From positions 2,852,001-2,916,000 of the forward strand of contig NC_052110.1 of NCBI RefSeq assembly GCF_012273895.1: DNA of 64,000 nt, given 5' to 3'. Each line of letters opens with the position of its first letter. The stretch's first letter is position 1. Positions 1-11,999 of this stretch are shown piece after piece. The notes beneath the pieces are model-generated. The model ran no database searches, was not told the origin of the DNA, and worked only from the letters and a program-made list of their open reading frames with translations. The DNA is from Zerene cesonia (taxonomy: Eukaryota; Arthropoda; Insecta; Lepidoptera; Pieridae). The position numbers and the translations under genes are program-made.

Positions 1-920
1 AGCTATTTGAATCCTTTGTTTACATTACAAATATTCGTTACATCATTTATTTGCGAATTCTCTGACACACCTTTTTGGGGCATTATAAAAATGTTTATAA
101 CGGCAGATGCATAATTTTAATATTTGCATAGAAATCGAGCAACATTTGTGCTAAATAAAATTTAAATATTATTTTTCTAAATTGACATTTTACATAATAT
201 ACATTAACACACACAATCACTGAAACATAAAGGTTATCTATCTGGGACATACAGGATAGTTCAGTGAATGATTCTACAAATATTAAAAAGCCATAAGTTA
301 GTATGGATAAGTATACATTGTGAAGATATAAACTGATCAATATCTATTCTGTAATAATAAAGCAGTGATCACAACAAAAAGTTCTTGCTATGCAATATGA
401 ATGTTCGATAGACCCGTAAACAATGGTTAGATTTTTTCTGTTTGTATAGGTGAATCCTAGGTTTCTAAATATTAAAAAAATACGCATTTAAAGTCGCAAA
501 TTATGCCTGAAATGGAAATCGCCTGTTCCTAATTACCTAAGTGCCTGGTTCTCTGCATTAAAGGCTACTACTGCCTATCGCAGACACCAGTACTCTCCAT
601 TTTTGCTTTATTGTATTTTTTATAACTGTAGTTGTAAATTTGAGGAAATAAATAAATATAATAATACCTATCCACCACCACTTAAGCGACTTGCTCCTCT
701 TCAAGATAATATTTCGTAATAAGTCAACAACCGGACTCGAAAAATACATTAAAAAGAGACACTCTTGTATCCGGGTGCACGCTAAAAAATAATTGGCATA
801 AATTTTTTATTCATACTGTTTTATTATACAATACGTTATTATATCACCGTTACGTTACGAGTTTAGAATTTCATTGTGAAGTTTGAATTAATAAGGTTCT
901 AAGTCCACAATTATAGATTA
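1..920. other. AT-rich non-coding stretch, no gene seen
   Basis: Both strands are broken by frequent stops and no ORF here has a recognisable motif or splice context. No repeat family was recognised before the Helitron that begins at 921. Confidence 0.6.
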
Positions 921-1100
921 CTAGCTGTGCCTGCGTTGCGCATTTTTTATCCCGTAGGAATGTCGGGATAAAAATTTGCATCAGCTATCTACGTACCAAA
1001 TTTCATTGCCATCGCTTCAGTGAGTTTTTGCGTAAAAGAATAAAAAACATAAACATACACATACATCCATCGTCACAAACTTTCGCTTTTATAATTTTAG
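921..1100 (-). mobile_element. Diverged non-autonomous Helitron (Lep1-like)
   Basis: Reading the minus strand, the element ends at CTAG (921-924), and inside it are the family blocks for the TTTTTATCCCGACATTCCTACGG region and the GGTACGTAGATAGCTG region. The 5' end is decayed: the expected TCCTACTAATATTATAA is only weakly visible near 1095. The terminal hairpin is also eroded, so this is one of the oldest copies in the window. Family membership is seen by alignment to the better copies here; the Helitron assignment rests on their shared TC...CTAG ends. Confidence 0.7.
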
Positions 1101-1189
1101 TTGAAAGTTTATAAGTTTTTAAAAATTATTTGCCTATGTCGACCAATAAATACCAATTTTTAACAAAATGCTAAACTGGCTTTAAATTA

Positions 1190-1262
1190 TCATATTATCA
1201 GAATCGGTTCACCCGGTCGAAAGTTATGAGTTCTGTCCTTCTTTTTTTAAGTCGGTTGAAAA
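1190..1262 (-). repeat. Fragment of a dispersed repeat (end with AAGTCGGTTGAA)
   Basis: The stretch contains GAATCGGTTCACCCGGTCGA followed by a T-rich run and AAGTCGGTTGAA. The reverse complement of its end (TTCAACCGACTT plus A-run) recurs near 20629-20660 in the opposite orientation. It is therefore a dispersed family of unknown class that I recognise as common in lepidopteran DNA. Boundaries are approximate. Confidence 0.5.
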
Positions 1263-2072
1263 ATCATTAAAATGGGATGTGAAATCCTTATTTAAACTCA
1301 GTTGTAAAAAAGATTTAAATTAATCAATTTACACTGAAAAGTATTCAATTCAATATCTTACATGAGTGAAGGATTTTTTTTCATTCATACGAGAATTGCT
1401 TTTTCGCTCTAGTTAAAACGATTTTATGAATATGTACATTAATAACATACCACATAGAGATAACATTCAATTATCTGTAGTACGTAAGTAATCTTCATAA
1501 ACAATCCTCCTCCCAACCGAGTGAGACCATCAAGCATCGTATTACCATCATAAAACTTAAAACTAATAAGGTTAGAAAGTCAAGTATTGATCGTTTTTGA
1601 GCGATCATTAAGAAAACGGCCAGTATTTAACTTAATAGCCGCAATAACTAGCACAGTAGTCACTATAAAACGTTTTCTTGTTACCGCCCGGTGGAATCTA
1701 AAACTGGACCTCAATGTAATCATTTTTCGTATATTTTCTGGAAGTATCAGAAAGCGTATTTTTATAATTTAGGAGCGGGTCAAGATAAGGCACAAATTCT
1801 GGTATACAAATAATTCCCGAATACAAGTAGGGACAGAAAACAAACAATTTACTAGTAAAGTTTTTTTTTTATAGGAGCAGGAGTTACAAGCATCTGGGGA
1901 AGCTTAGGTATACCCGGTAAGGGTTCATGAGTTCCACAGAAGACATCTTGAGGCTCTATAATCTTCGAAACATGTTTGACAATTTGACAAATAAAGATAG
2001 AATATCAAGGACTATTTTACACATTCGATGATAAATTTGTTTGGTTTTTCGAATTTTACAATCCTTCCTACT
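1263..2072. other. Non-coding stretch, no gene seen
   Basis: AT-rich sequence with no ORF that I can support. A T9 run lies near 1861. Nothing else recognisable before the Helitron at 2073. Confidence 0.55.
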
Positions 2073-2273
2073 TCCTACTAACATTATAAATGTGAAAGTT
2101 AGTAAGGATGTGTGTGTGTGTTTGTTGCTCTTTCACGCAAAAACTACTCAACCGATTGCAGTGAAATTTGGTACGTAGACAGCTGGACAAATGACAAACA
2201 TATAGGCAACTTTTTATCCCGACATTCCTACGGGATACGGACTAACGCGGGTAAAACCGCGGGGCGCAGCTAG
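2073..2273 (+). mobile_element. Non-autonomous Helitron (Lep1-like), near full length
   Basis: The element starts TCCTACTAACATTATAAATG and ends CGCGGGTAAAACCGCGGGGC then GCAGCTAG, followed by T. The short GC hairpin a few bases before a CTAG terminus, a 5' TC and no flanking duplication are the classic Helitron end structure. Length 201 bp and no ORF, so it must be mobilised in trans. Other copies in the window share the same ends and internal blocks. Confidence 0.85.
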
Positions 2274-2372
2274 TAGTTTGTAAAGAAATCATGAAGATGA
2301 TTTTAATTTTTAGTTTTATAGCATTGAAATGCTTTATAAATGAGAAATTTTGAAAGAATAGAAAAAATTTGA

Positions 2373-2443
2373 TCACGAGGCAGGATTCGAACCTGCGTAT
2401 CTTGCCTAACCGTAGCAACGCCTAGCCTCTCGGCCACCCGTGA
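2373..2443 (-). ncRNA. tRNA-like unit, left arm (Pol III box A and box B)
   Basis: Read on the minus strand this folds as a cloverleaf. The 7-bp acceptor stem is TCACGGG/CTCGTGA, the short D stem is GCC/GGC, and the T stem GCAGG/CCTGC has loop TTCGAAT. Box A TGGCCGAGAGG differs from the consensus TGGCNNAGTGG at one base; box B GGTTCGAATCC is a perfect match. A T6 run (minus strand, 2367-2362) lies five bases after the acceptor end and would terminate Pol III. The anticodon loop reads ACGGTTA, with C where U33 is invariant in working tRNAs, so a translating tRNA is doubtful. It is better called a tRNA-derived Pol III unit. Confidence 0.6.
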
Positions 2444-2620
2444 TCCTGCCACAGTAATCAAATTTATTCTACTCTTTCGGTTTCATGTGCCTAAGGGGCA
2501 CCCCGCGCCATCTATTGAGATGATTAAGAACCATCACAACCAATACGAAACATTATTTCAATGATTACAAACGGCACATGAAACCGAAAGAGTAGAATAA
2601 ATTTGATTACTGTGGCAGGA

Positions 2621-2691
2621 TCACGGGTGGCCGAGAGGCTAGGCGTTGCTACGGTTAGGCAAGATACGCAGGTTCGAATCCTGCCTCGTGA
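2621..2691 (+). ncRNA. tRNA-like unit, right arm (Pol III box A and box B)
   Basis: Identical in sequence to the left-arm unit but on the plus strand, so the two units point away from each other with 177 bases between their 5' ends. Box A, box B and the acceptor pairing are all intact, and a T6 run at 2697-2702 is correctly placed as a terminator. The same atypical anticodon loop (C33, anticodon position GGT) is present. A 5-base variable loop (GATAC) and 5-bp T stem are normal. It may be a pseudo-tRNA carried by the element, or a promoter module. Confidence 0.6.
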
Positions 2692-2734
2692 TCAAATTTT
2701 TTCTATTCTTTCAAAATTTCTCATGAAGATGATT

Positions 2735-5319
2735 ATCTGGTAGGTATGAATAATAAAATACTCTTTAATAACTAAACAGTACAATCTCGACGTAGTGTAT
2801 ACGACCCACTTTTAAATCGTTAAGTTAATTTGTAATGGCCAATCATGATCAGCGATTTCAAACTGTTTGTGAGGAAATAAATGGTACGTTAGCGGTGTTT
2901 GAATTAATACTTTTGACCAATAATTAAGTACATATTATTATATATAATGCTTTCTCTTTTAAATATATAACATACGTCTACCGAACTTAGGAAACAGGGG
3001 ATACCTCGCAAACTATTTATTTCTATTATTTATTCTCTGGTGTAAAGTTCGACGTTTTATAATAACAAAGTTCGATATAAACTCTTTTAGAATTTGATGT
3101 GATAAAATATTGTTCATTAACAATCAAATCGTGCGGGTTCCAATTAATGTAACCTACTAGCCATTTAGCCTTCAATACTCAAACCATCGTATGCAATACA
3201 AGAAGTAAAGATGTAGAGTAAGTGTAAGCTTTTGTATCCGAAAGAATATAAAAACAAACAATTACGTCATCATGCAAAAAGAAAAATCTTCAAACATACC
3301 TTAATTGATGTATTAACTCGCGTTACGTAGAAATCAAACAATCCAAATTCATGAGCTGTGGTCGGCGTTATAACAATCCAGGACAGTCGGATTCACGTTT
3401 TCAAATTTATCTCAAAAAATATAACTGGTTGCTTGCTTGCTTGTACTTATGTTACTATTTTAAGAGCACTTTATATCACTAGCGTTACGTTTGTTCGTCT
3501 ACAATCGGAATGCGTTCGTGTCTTTTTGGTATCCAAATGGTTTAGAAGTCAAACATGCAGGGAAACTATAAAAAAAACTTGTTAAAATTCAATGGGTCCA
3601 TGCGCTCAATGAAGCCAAACATTCCTTGGTCATAAAACATTTTTAATAGGGCTGGTCCACACCATAACATAAACTATACTACATGCGGGCGACTTAAATA
3701 GACACAATTTTATGAGCCTTTAATCGTCTAATACAACTCAAAAGAAATTCTATAAGAAAATGTAAGTTATAAAAGCGGAATATTGTAACGTGCAAATAAT
3801 ACCGTAAGACCATCGTTAAAAGAGATTTCAATCGCGCTCTAGATTTAAAACAAATTAAAGCAAAGAATAATCCGCAAGTGATTATCATAAGAATAGACCG
3901 AGATGATGTACACACTATGATATATAGTATAACAAACACATGCAAAGTTAGTACTGTAAACTTTTTCACACCAATCAAATGTTATTAAGCTGATGATTCA
4001 TACAAGAACAAGAACAGCTTGCATCAACGTATCTGCTCGCTCCGCTATTAACCGTTCGTTCAACAGGCGCAATTATAATTTGAAAATTTTCAAACGTTCT
4101 TTTTCAAACGCAACATCTGTCCATTGACCTTTGATATTCTATTTTCCATTCAGTAGTTTCTTATTGCCATGCCTTTGGAAACTTGCCATTATTTTTATGC
4201 CTAATTGACATCTTGTGGATGTAGTGTACGTTAGTCGGAGGAAACGTCGGATTATTAGCACCACGGCGCGATAATAGAATTTAGACAAAAACATCTCAAT
4301 TGTTGAATCTGTATTGGGCAATTTAGAACTCAATCGCGTTTCTCGGAACGCCTTCGACTCAGCAAAAACTGAGAAATGAAATCACGTTCGCTAAATGTAA
4401 CCATGCGCAACAAGTGGTTAGTAAAATGTATGCAAGTTCACGAGACGTTCACAGATTAGTGTAAGCGGCGATGTATCGTCGGATATTTATTTGCATTCGA
4501 TAGGAAAGTGAAAGATAAGGCTTCGTTGCGAGCAATTAATAGGCCAATAAATTATGAGGCGCCACTTCAAGCATTATCTTAGCTAATAGTGAGAAATAAA
4601 TGAATGCTTACATACAAAACCGGCATGCAGCGTAAGAAATTTTACGTAATGTCGGAATAAATATGTCAATCGAAATCAGTTAACTATAAAAGGTGGTCAA
4701 AGGACTCGATTGACCTCGAAACAGAAAGGCGCAGACTACGATAGCAATAATGGTCAAGGTAAATAAGTAACGATTTAATCAGTTTTACAGACTATGAAAA
4801 TGCATCGAACGACTCATAATTCACAAACGATAAAATCCTATGAAAGCTGATAAGAAAGATAACAATGGAATTACTGCGATGCATTTATTCATACTGCAGC
4901 ATATGTTTTAAGAACAATGCTATATACAAACAGGCGTAGCCTTGACTGAAACTCGCAAGGGAACATCGAAATTCGTTTAAATACAGACGCCCGCATAAGT
5001 AACTCAGGATAACCACAACCGAACCAACCTCGCAAACTGGTTTTGTGCACTATTATTATTAAGGCTCGTGCCAATATACGGGGCAAACGTGCATCAGAAT
5101 ACCACTGTTAACAAAACCTTAGAAAAGCACAAACAGAACAGGATAATAAAATATGTTTATACCAAAAAGACACAAAACAAAAGCTTCAAAGAACACAGAA
5201 ACTCTTCATTCGTTTTAAATCCAATGTTCAAAATACATGCTGTATCACACTTGTTAAGGCACTGTTTATTTATAATATTTTAGTAGAAAAAAGTTATAAA
5301 AATGTTTTTAAAAAATCAC
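2735..5319. other. Non-coding stretch, no gene seen
   Basis: AT-rich DNA. Short ORFs on both strands lack motifs, splice context and coherent codon use. No recognisable repeat. Confidence 0.5.
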
Positions 5320-5520
5320 GAGTTGAGCGTAACGGACTGTCTGCACGAGTCGACCATGCGCAAAGCCGGCGACTTGCAAACTGTTCGTTTCGTTTCGTGT
5401 ACCAGCGGCCACGCGGGCGCCCTACCTACCCATCTCCCTCACCATGCTGAAATACGCAGCGAATGAAAGAGACAACAACTGGTCGCACGCTTTATGTCGC
5501 CTTATCGAGGGATAAACTTT
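5320..5520. promoter_or_regulatory. CpG-rich island in AT-rich DNA, possible promoter or conserved element
   Basis: Base composition changes abruptly here: GCGGCCACGCGGGCGCCC and several other CpG clusters sit in a background of mostly A and T. It contains CATGCGCAAA, close to half of the NRF1/erect-wing palindrome TGCGCATGCGCA. A 36-codon reading frame from the ATG at 5356 has no supporting features. A promoter, a non-coding first exon or a conserved enhancer are all possible, and the sequence alone does not decide. Confidence 0.3.
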
Positions 5521-8500
5521 ACAACGCGAATAGTATTCCGAAGTCCGAACGTTAGACACAAGTGATAATTTTTGTTTAGCTGTGTTTATCCGTTATTTTA
5601 AAATGGTTAGCCTGGTTCTTACGTCGGTCAACCAGAAAATATAGCAATACAGCCTTATATTTCATTAGAACACGAAAACGACTTATACCAGATAGGTATG
5701 TACCTTAAATTATGTAATTTCGCCTTAGAAATAATAATAGAGGTCGCAGTTAGTCGTCGCTACGGAAACCTCTCAGAACCACTGTGAACCAAATTCAGAA
5801 CATTAAAATTATACCTAATTGATAAAGAAAATTGGTATTTAATTAAATAAACCTATGTCTATTAAGACTTACAAGTAACAAGCAACAAAGAGGCAAGATC
5901 GCGCAGTCCCCAAAATGATCAAAGTACATCGCTATACGTAACTACATCTCTTGCACATATTAATCACAACCCCACAAGTGCTGCGTGCATTTTCCAATAC
6001 TAATCGATGGTTTTGCAACGTTCTTCAGTGATTCCGTGAGAGGCCGTTCCTTCGAATTGGCCTCAATTCGGTGCTATCTAAAGAGATCTCCAATCGATCA
6101 TATCGCATATCAAATATGACATCCCGAGCCCACTTAAAATGTATCGTAATAGCGTTACGGCAAAAAATTTCCATTCCCTTTGCCTACCAATAATTTGAGA
6201 ACAAGCAACAGACAATAGCGAAACTTTAAGAAGCATAACAGATCAAAGAGAATTCAAACAATACCCACTATTACTTTGCAAACAAATACATATTTGGCAG
6301 GTACAGTGCAGCACTGTGATGAATGCCAAATAAGTCAATATTATTTCTTTTTTTTGTATTATTAAGATTAGGAAGGTTCTTGATAAATTAATCTGAGATC
6401 GATTGTAAATAAACTTTGTATATTCAGAACAAGGAATAGTTACAAAAATGTAAACAGCAAAACAACGTCACCTTAACATCAATAAAAAGCTTTTAGTTAT
6501 AATTTTAGATTCTATTTTTTTAACAAAACATTCCTAATAATACGACAGTACTGAAGAACTTACATTACGAATATCAGACATTACTTCTCGTGTAGTGAAA
6601 GAAGCACAAGATATCGAGTATACCATTACACCATAATACCCACTAATCAATGCCGATGCAATTAGGAGCGTATCGTTAATTGCGTCAAACAAATACATTT
6701 CGTAATCACTATAATGAGCTGTCACTTCCGTAACGGGAAAGATTTGCAATCGGAAACAATTTCGTGAACAATACTCGTGTCACTTAACGGATTGATAACT
6801 CCGGATACAATATATTTTTACATTTTATCATAATTTTCCTAATCTGTTTCGAATTCTGCATACGCGTGAACAGTTAGTTTTTTACTCAATGTTCACAAAA
6901 CATCATACACACGTGTACTCCTTGACATAACGTAAATATCCAGAGCACCGATAGCACCCATACGAGGAAATAATAAAAATAACCCAACGTAAGGAAGCGC
7001 AATGCACAATTACGTATTACTTACATAAACAAAATTCCAAGGAAATAATGACAATATGGAACAAAGAAAAACACCTCTGGACAATCGATGTTCGCTTTCT
7101 CCACTTATACATCAGAACATAGGAAATAACATAATCTCTTGGAATGCGGCGACTACAGTACTAATAGTTAATCGATATGCAAGTCGAAGATAAACGCAAT
7201 TGCACAATAATATAGCGGCGTTATCAATGATACATTTATGGCTTGTAATACTTTTATAGGTTCGCGATCGAGATAACGCGTAGCGATTTCGCAGTTTAAA
7301 TATATATATATTTTTAACAATAAAAATAATAAAACGGTATTTGTTTGATACTTCCTTAAACAAGGGGCACACTATTCAATAAGATATTGTGATGAAATCT
7401 ATATGGTTCAAATCATTCTAGTCACAAATGATGGTTGCATCAGCGATGGCTCATCGTAGCTAGAGCAGTATTCATACAAAACGTATACTAAACTCGATTA
7501 ATCATCTAACATATTTTGTAGTAATCTAAATTAATAGTACCTAAAGCAGGTCGTTCAAAATTATGATCCAAATAAAAAATTGGAGAAATCGAAAATCCTC
7601 TTGTTTAAGGACACGTTGCTTAGTTGTGTATGTATGTAATTGAAACACTACTTTCTAGTCACACAATCAAAACAATCCCAGTACAAAAGATTGATCGACG
7701 AAATCTGGATCGAGGAAGACAATGAAATGGACTGATTTACTGAAGACTTTCACTCGGCCCTTAGAAATTACATACCGTCAAGCAATTAGGGACATTTCTC
7801 TTTTTTTGTCGTCCGTCCGTCAATTTTCGGCACGTCCCTAACTTAACAAAGAAGTCGAAAAAGTTGCCATGCTAAAATGAGTTTTTCGTTAAATAAGAAA
7901 GAAAACTTGAAATGAAACTTTTTTCATAGTACTTCTTTATAATACAGATTATGTTAGCCTTTTTATTCATATTTTTATGGGCAAGCTCAGTCCTAAAAGA
8001 TCCGCACATATTGACATTCGTGTTGCTAACTTTTTGTATGTTTCTCATGTCATCATAATTATGCACAAAGTGTCGTTCCTCCAAAACTCCGAGAAAAGCG
8101 AAAGCTTTGTGTCGCAATGGTAAATGTTCTTAGCTTTTTACTATCCATACGACTTATAGCAGGTAATGGTTTTTTAATAGCTACTAACACTTCGCAATGT
8201 CAAAATAACAATTTGTTGTAAAGGAAAACCGTCACGAATCCAGAGAGAGAATAAATAAGTTCATACAGGCCGTTATTTTTTTTGTATTTTAGATTATTTC
8301 TTTTTATATATCTGTTACAAGAGCACTTGACACTTAACAATCAACTTTAACAATATGATGGTATCAGAAATACCTTAACAAAATTAAGGATTAAGTTTTT
8401 AGATATTTTTATGAATCTTATTCATCAAAAATTACAAAAATAAAGGCGATTTTGCCATCAAGAAAATGGGATCAGTTACCACTCCCAATTTCGGACTTGA

Positions 8501-8589
8501 TAGGAGTCCAGATTAAGATATCCCAATAGTCGAAGCTCACTATCCTTCCTCGAAGAGAGCAATAGACTTTATCAGTTCATTTGTATCGA
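5521..8589. other. Non-coding stretch, no gene seen
   Basis: AT-rich, with no ORF that shows a domain or splice signals in a consistent frame. A short (AT)n run occurs near 7300. Confidence 0.5.
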
Positions 8590-8740
8590 GTTACAATTAC
8601 GCTACGCTTCCCGGTGCGAACGCGTTGCGTGGGCGCATTTCCGTATTGCGGGTAGATGGCTGATGCGCAAACGGTACTATGGATCGGGTGTGTGAAATCA
8701 CTCTTATCGACGTGGAGCGAAACCGCACTTTACTCGAAAA
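8590..8740. promoter_or_regulatory. Second CpG-rich block, possible regulatory element
   Basis: Contains GGTGCGAACGCGTTGCGTGG and GATGCGCAAACGG, markedly richer in CpG than its flanks. The TGCGCAAA core is shared with the block at 5320-5520. No open frame passes through it on either strand with recognisable content. It is called only on composition and the shared motif. Confidence 0.25.
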
Positions 8741-10034
8741 ATGGAAACAGTTTGCTTTAGTGAGCTTTCATTGAAATCGCCGACTGTAGGATTCACTTAA
8801 AAGTATTTTAAAGATATGAATAATAGTTATATAGTATAAGTTACGGGAGTTAAAAATTATATCTGAATGAACCCATTTTATCCTATTACAAGGTCTCCAC
8901 TTTGGGGATATGCCAATAGTCAGAGGAAGTGACGCCAATCTAACAAAAAATACACTAATGTTATTTCAAAAGTTGTATAACATCATCAGTATAACTAGAA
9001 TAACGTATAAATCTCATAGCCTCAAATGGAAACACAATTCGATTGAGCATGTTTCATTTCGTAAAATGGGCATAACTAACTGGATGATAAATAATAACTT
9101 AGATACCGTAATAGCCATTAAATCAAGAGTTGAGCAGAGCCTGCAATCGCAACTGGCATTATTTACGCGGCGCATCTGCCTCGATGCAATGCGCCTACGC
9201 ACAACCACCACCTACATATTGCCCTAATGACTGTGCAATATTACTTCAGATTCAACGTCGAGCATATATAATTCTGATTTGAGATAAATCGAACGGGCTA
9301 AGTACTTTCGGTGGTTTAATAATAATTACAGTTCAACAAAGGCAATTGTGAAATAGACAATGACGAAATCGAAAAGACGTTATGTGCGATTATAGAATCA
9401 AAGATACATATCGATATTACGAGTGTTTTTTGGCTTGGTTAGGCACTTAAGACACAATTTAGATTGTAGATAAAGCAGGAGACACAAAATTGGTCACCGC
9501 AATTCGATGTGAAATATACATGATAATAGCAGTGGATAAGGCATGGTAATTTCATACAAATACTTAAAACATTACGGTAAATATAACAAAACTTTAGAAA
9601 AAAATATATCTTCTTCATTCGTTATATTTAAACAACCGTCAAAGCCGTATATTAATAAAATGAATTACGGATTACTTTTCTTCTACGTCATTCACCCGCT
9701 TTTTTTTTTCGAAATCACAAACTGTATAATACACTAAATTCGCGCTCAAATCACAAACTATAAGCACAAGTATATAGTGCCTTAAGGTTATCTCGTAATC
9801 CTAATATGTGAAACGAACCATGAAGGCTTTTACGTTTTGTTAGGCAAGGTGTTTGCAATCGTGACAAAAACTCTAAATTGCCTTCGAGGATTTGTGACAA
9901 TCGTTATCGAGTGTTGACAAAAACGATGCAATACTCTAAGTGCTGCACGAATAATGTCATGAAACGTTATGAAGATTCTAACATCGTAGAACAATGTATA
10001 ACCAAAATATTAAAGTAATATTATTAACATAACA
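8741..10034. other. Non-coding stretch, no gene seen
   Basis: Opposing ORFs at 8910-9227 and 9014-9211 overlap on opposite strands and neither has a motif. Otherwise AT-rich sequence. Confidence 0.5.
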
Positions 10035-10415
10035 TGACCGCCTCTTTGATACAGTGGTTAACGCGTGACCGTAGAACCGAGGGGTCCTTTTTTTAACGAG
10101 GAGGAAATCTTCAAAAGATACTCTAGCTATGGGGGAAAAGTAGAGCATGTGGGATTTCTACCCACTACAACCTCCTCGGTGGCCAAACTCAAAGCATAAT
10201 AGCAGGGATCCCGGGATCTCTAATAGAACGCACCAGGATCAGAACCGAGGGGTCCTGGGTTCAATTCCCGGTGGGGCCGCACAAAAAAACAAATGTCTCG
10301 GTCTGGTAGGACACAGAAGGCTGATCACCTACTTGTCCGTAAAGAAAATCGATCAGTGAAACAGATGTATATCATCTGCCTCATACCCCACTAGGGGACA
10401 CGTGACTTCACTTAA
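10035..10415 (+). mobile_element. tRNA-derived SINE, interrupted by a LINE fragment
   Basis: The head, ATGACCGCCTCTTTGATACAG then GTGGTTAACGCG, resumes after an interruption as GGGTTCAATTCCCGGTGGGG, which is a good Pol III box B with its flanking stem. This makes a tRNA-like 5' region. The body continues through GTCTCGGTCTGGTAGGACAC and a CATCTGCCTCATACCCC block to about 10415. The interrupting piece at 10089-10240 is flanked by a 16-base direct repeat, so the SINE was already in place when it was hit. Removing the insertion and one repeat leaves about 213 bases, a usual SINE size. Confidence 0.75.
10089..10240 (-). mobile_element. 5'-truncated LINE 3' end inserted in the SINE
   Basis: On the minus strand the 152-base piece ends in an A7 tail (seen as a T run at 10089). 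It is bounded by perfect 16-base copies of AGAACCGAGGGGTCCT at 10073-10088 and 10241-10256. A poly-A end, severe 5' truncation and a long target-site duplication are the hallmarks of target-primed reverse transcription. The body includes TAGTGGGTAGAAATCCCACA, a short hairpin. No ORF remains, and I cannot name the clade with confidence. Confidence 0.8.
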
Positions 10416-10860
10416 CTACTTATTTACATAACGGATATTTATTTCATTATATTCCTTAAAATTTATATTATTTACCATCCAAGTGATTACAATCAGAACC
10501 TTATCTATCGCAAGCTTCATTAAAAGTACCGTGTAAGCAATTTCCGTCGAGAAAAGCGAAACCATTTCAACTTTGCCATTCCAATTTTGATTTAATATCT
10601 ACCACAAAACAGTTCCTATAAACGCTAATGATTATCCAATACGAATCGCTCGAGGCAATTAGTTAATACGTGAATATCTGACCTTAGTTACTTTCGCTAT
10701 CTGCATGTAAATCTCGTAAGTACGAGATTAAATAAACAGCAATCTAGCGTTTGACTCCTGACCCGGGGCTTACGGCCTACAGCGAGAGCCATAATGTATA
10801 TATAAGAAATACCTCATTGAAAGCGGAAGAGTACGGCACGGATAGATCGATAGTGCCATG

Positions 10861-10868
10861 TGACGTCA
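10861..10868. promoter_or_regulatory. CRE-like palindrome TGACGTCA
   Basis: A perfect 8-base CREB/ATF consensus lies in a locally GC-richer stretch, about 60 bases from a TATATAA-like run at 10797-10804. No gene is attached to it. An 8-mer can occur by chance in 64 kb, so this is weak. Confidence 0.2.
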
Positions 10869-11999
10869 CGGTACGGTGAGTCGCCAATCATTCGTGGAGC
10901 CGGTACCCGTGTGGTTGAAGGCACAGGTGGTGGAGAGGAAATCGATTCATAAGGCATTGTTAACACGTTTATTTCCATAATCCATATAACATACACCATA
11001 TCGTCTTTAGCGTCTTTGAATTTCTGTATAACAGAAGAATATCTGCAACCTGCTGATTCACAATGGGGACAATCGACCTAATTTTCTCTCTCATTAATTG
11101 CATGTGTCGATTTCGCATCCAAAAAACTTTGTTTATTTGTTATCTATTTCAAAATAATGCTCTATTATGTGCCTATGCTATGCTATGCCGTGCTATATAT
11201 GTAATAGCCCCACATATTAGAAAAAACATACGACCAGGACCCCAAACCGCTACAAATTCGGCCTCCTTTTGTAAGCAATCTCGTGTCATAACTGTTACAA
11301 TCAATTAATTGGTAGTGTATTGCAATTTGCAACTTTCCCACAGTGAGCGATTAGTTAATAGCTTCATAATCGCTAATCGGCTGTAGCTTAAGTGTAGCCT
11401 AATAACAGCGATTAAAGATCATACATCCGGCAATATAAAGAGGATTAACACAGGTTCGCCGGTTAAATTGCGTTAATAAGATTTGCTATAAACACAGATT
11501 GGAACATTACGCTTTATATCAATGCATGCAATTGCAAATGCTGTACATCTATCATGCAATATACCTAATGAATGATTACAAATATTCAAATAAGTAGTAC
11601 AACGACGAGAAATATTACGAAGCATTTATTTTCTATATCTTCCAAAATTAAATACCATTCGGATCGAATTCTTTACGTAACGTTGAACTTATTAAATCGA
11701 CTTGCAACTAGATAATATAATTTTTTGAAAACTTTTTACCATAATCATATTATTTATTTCCAACATTTCAACTAATTATTTATCAAATGACGCGTGACCA
11801 GCAGCTGGTTTTAATAACTACCTTGGAATGTCCCCTTCATTACCCTTTGGTATACCTACATGTAGTTTATTCGTTGTTGTTATAGTTAGTTTGGTATATA
11901 AGTGAGGCTGGCTCTATATAACTGAAAGAATAAAATATTTCGACAGAATAGCAGTAGATAACTCGCAAGCTTATAAAATGACATAGATTTTCTTAATTT

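Larger units (their letters stand above)
2289..2734. mobile_element. Foldback element with two head-to-head tRNA-like units
   Basis: Two inverted arms, 2341-2492 and 2573-2723, match base for base except for one A in a run (A4 versus A3). They are separated by an 80-base spacer (2493-2572). Each arm contains one tRNA-like unit. A 14-base direct repeat, TCATGAAGATGATT, occurs at 2289-2302 and 2721-2734 and is a candidate target-site duplication, although it overlaps the end of the right arm. Left of the arm, at 2303-2340, is an extra segment with the small palindrome AGCATTGAAATGCT, and a similar one follows the eroded copy near 29660. No protein is encoded. Near-perfect arms imply recent insertion or ongoing gene conversion. 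Confidence 0.75.

Noticed and set aside
2373..2691. Two functional tRNA genes
   Set aside because: The fold and Pol III boxes are good, but the anticodon loop lacks the invariant U33 and the units sit in a mobile palindrome. Annotated as tRNA-like instead.
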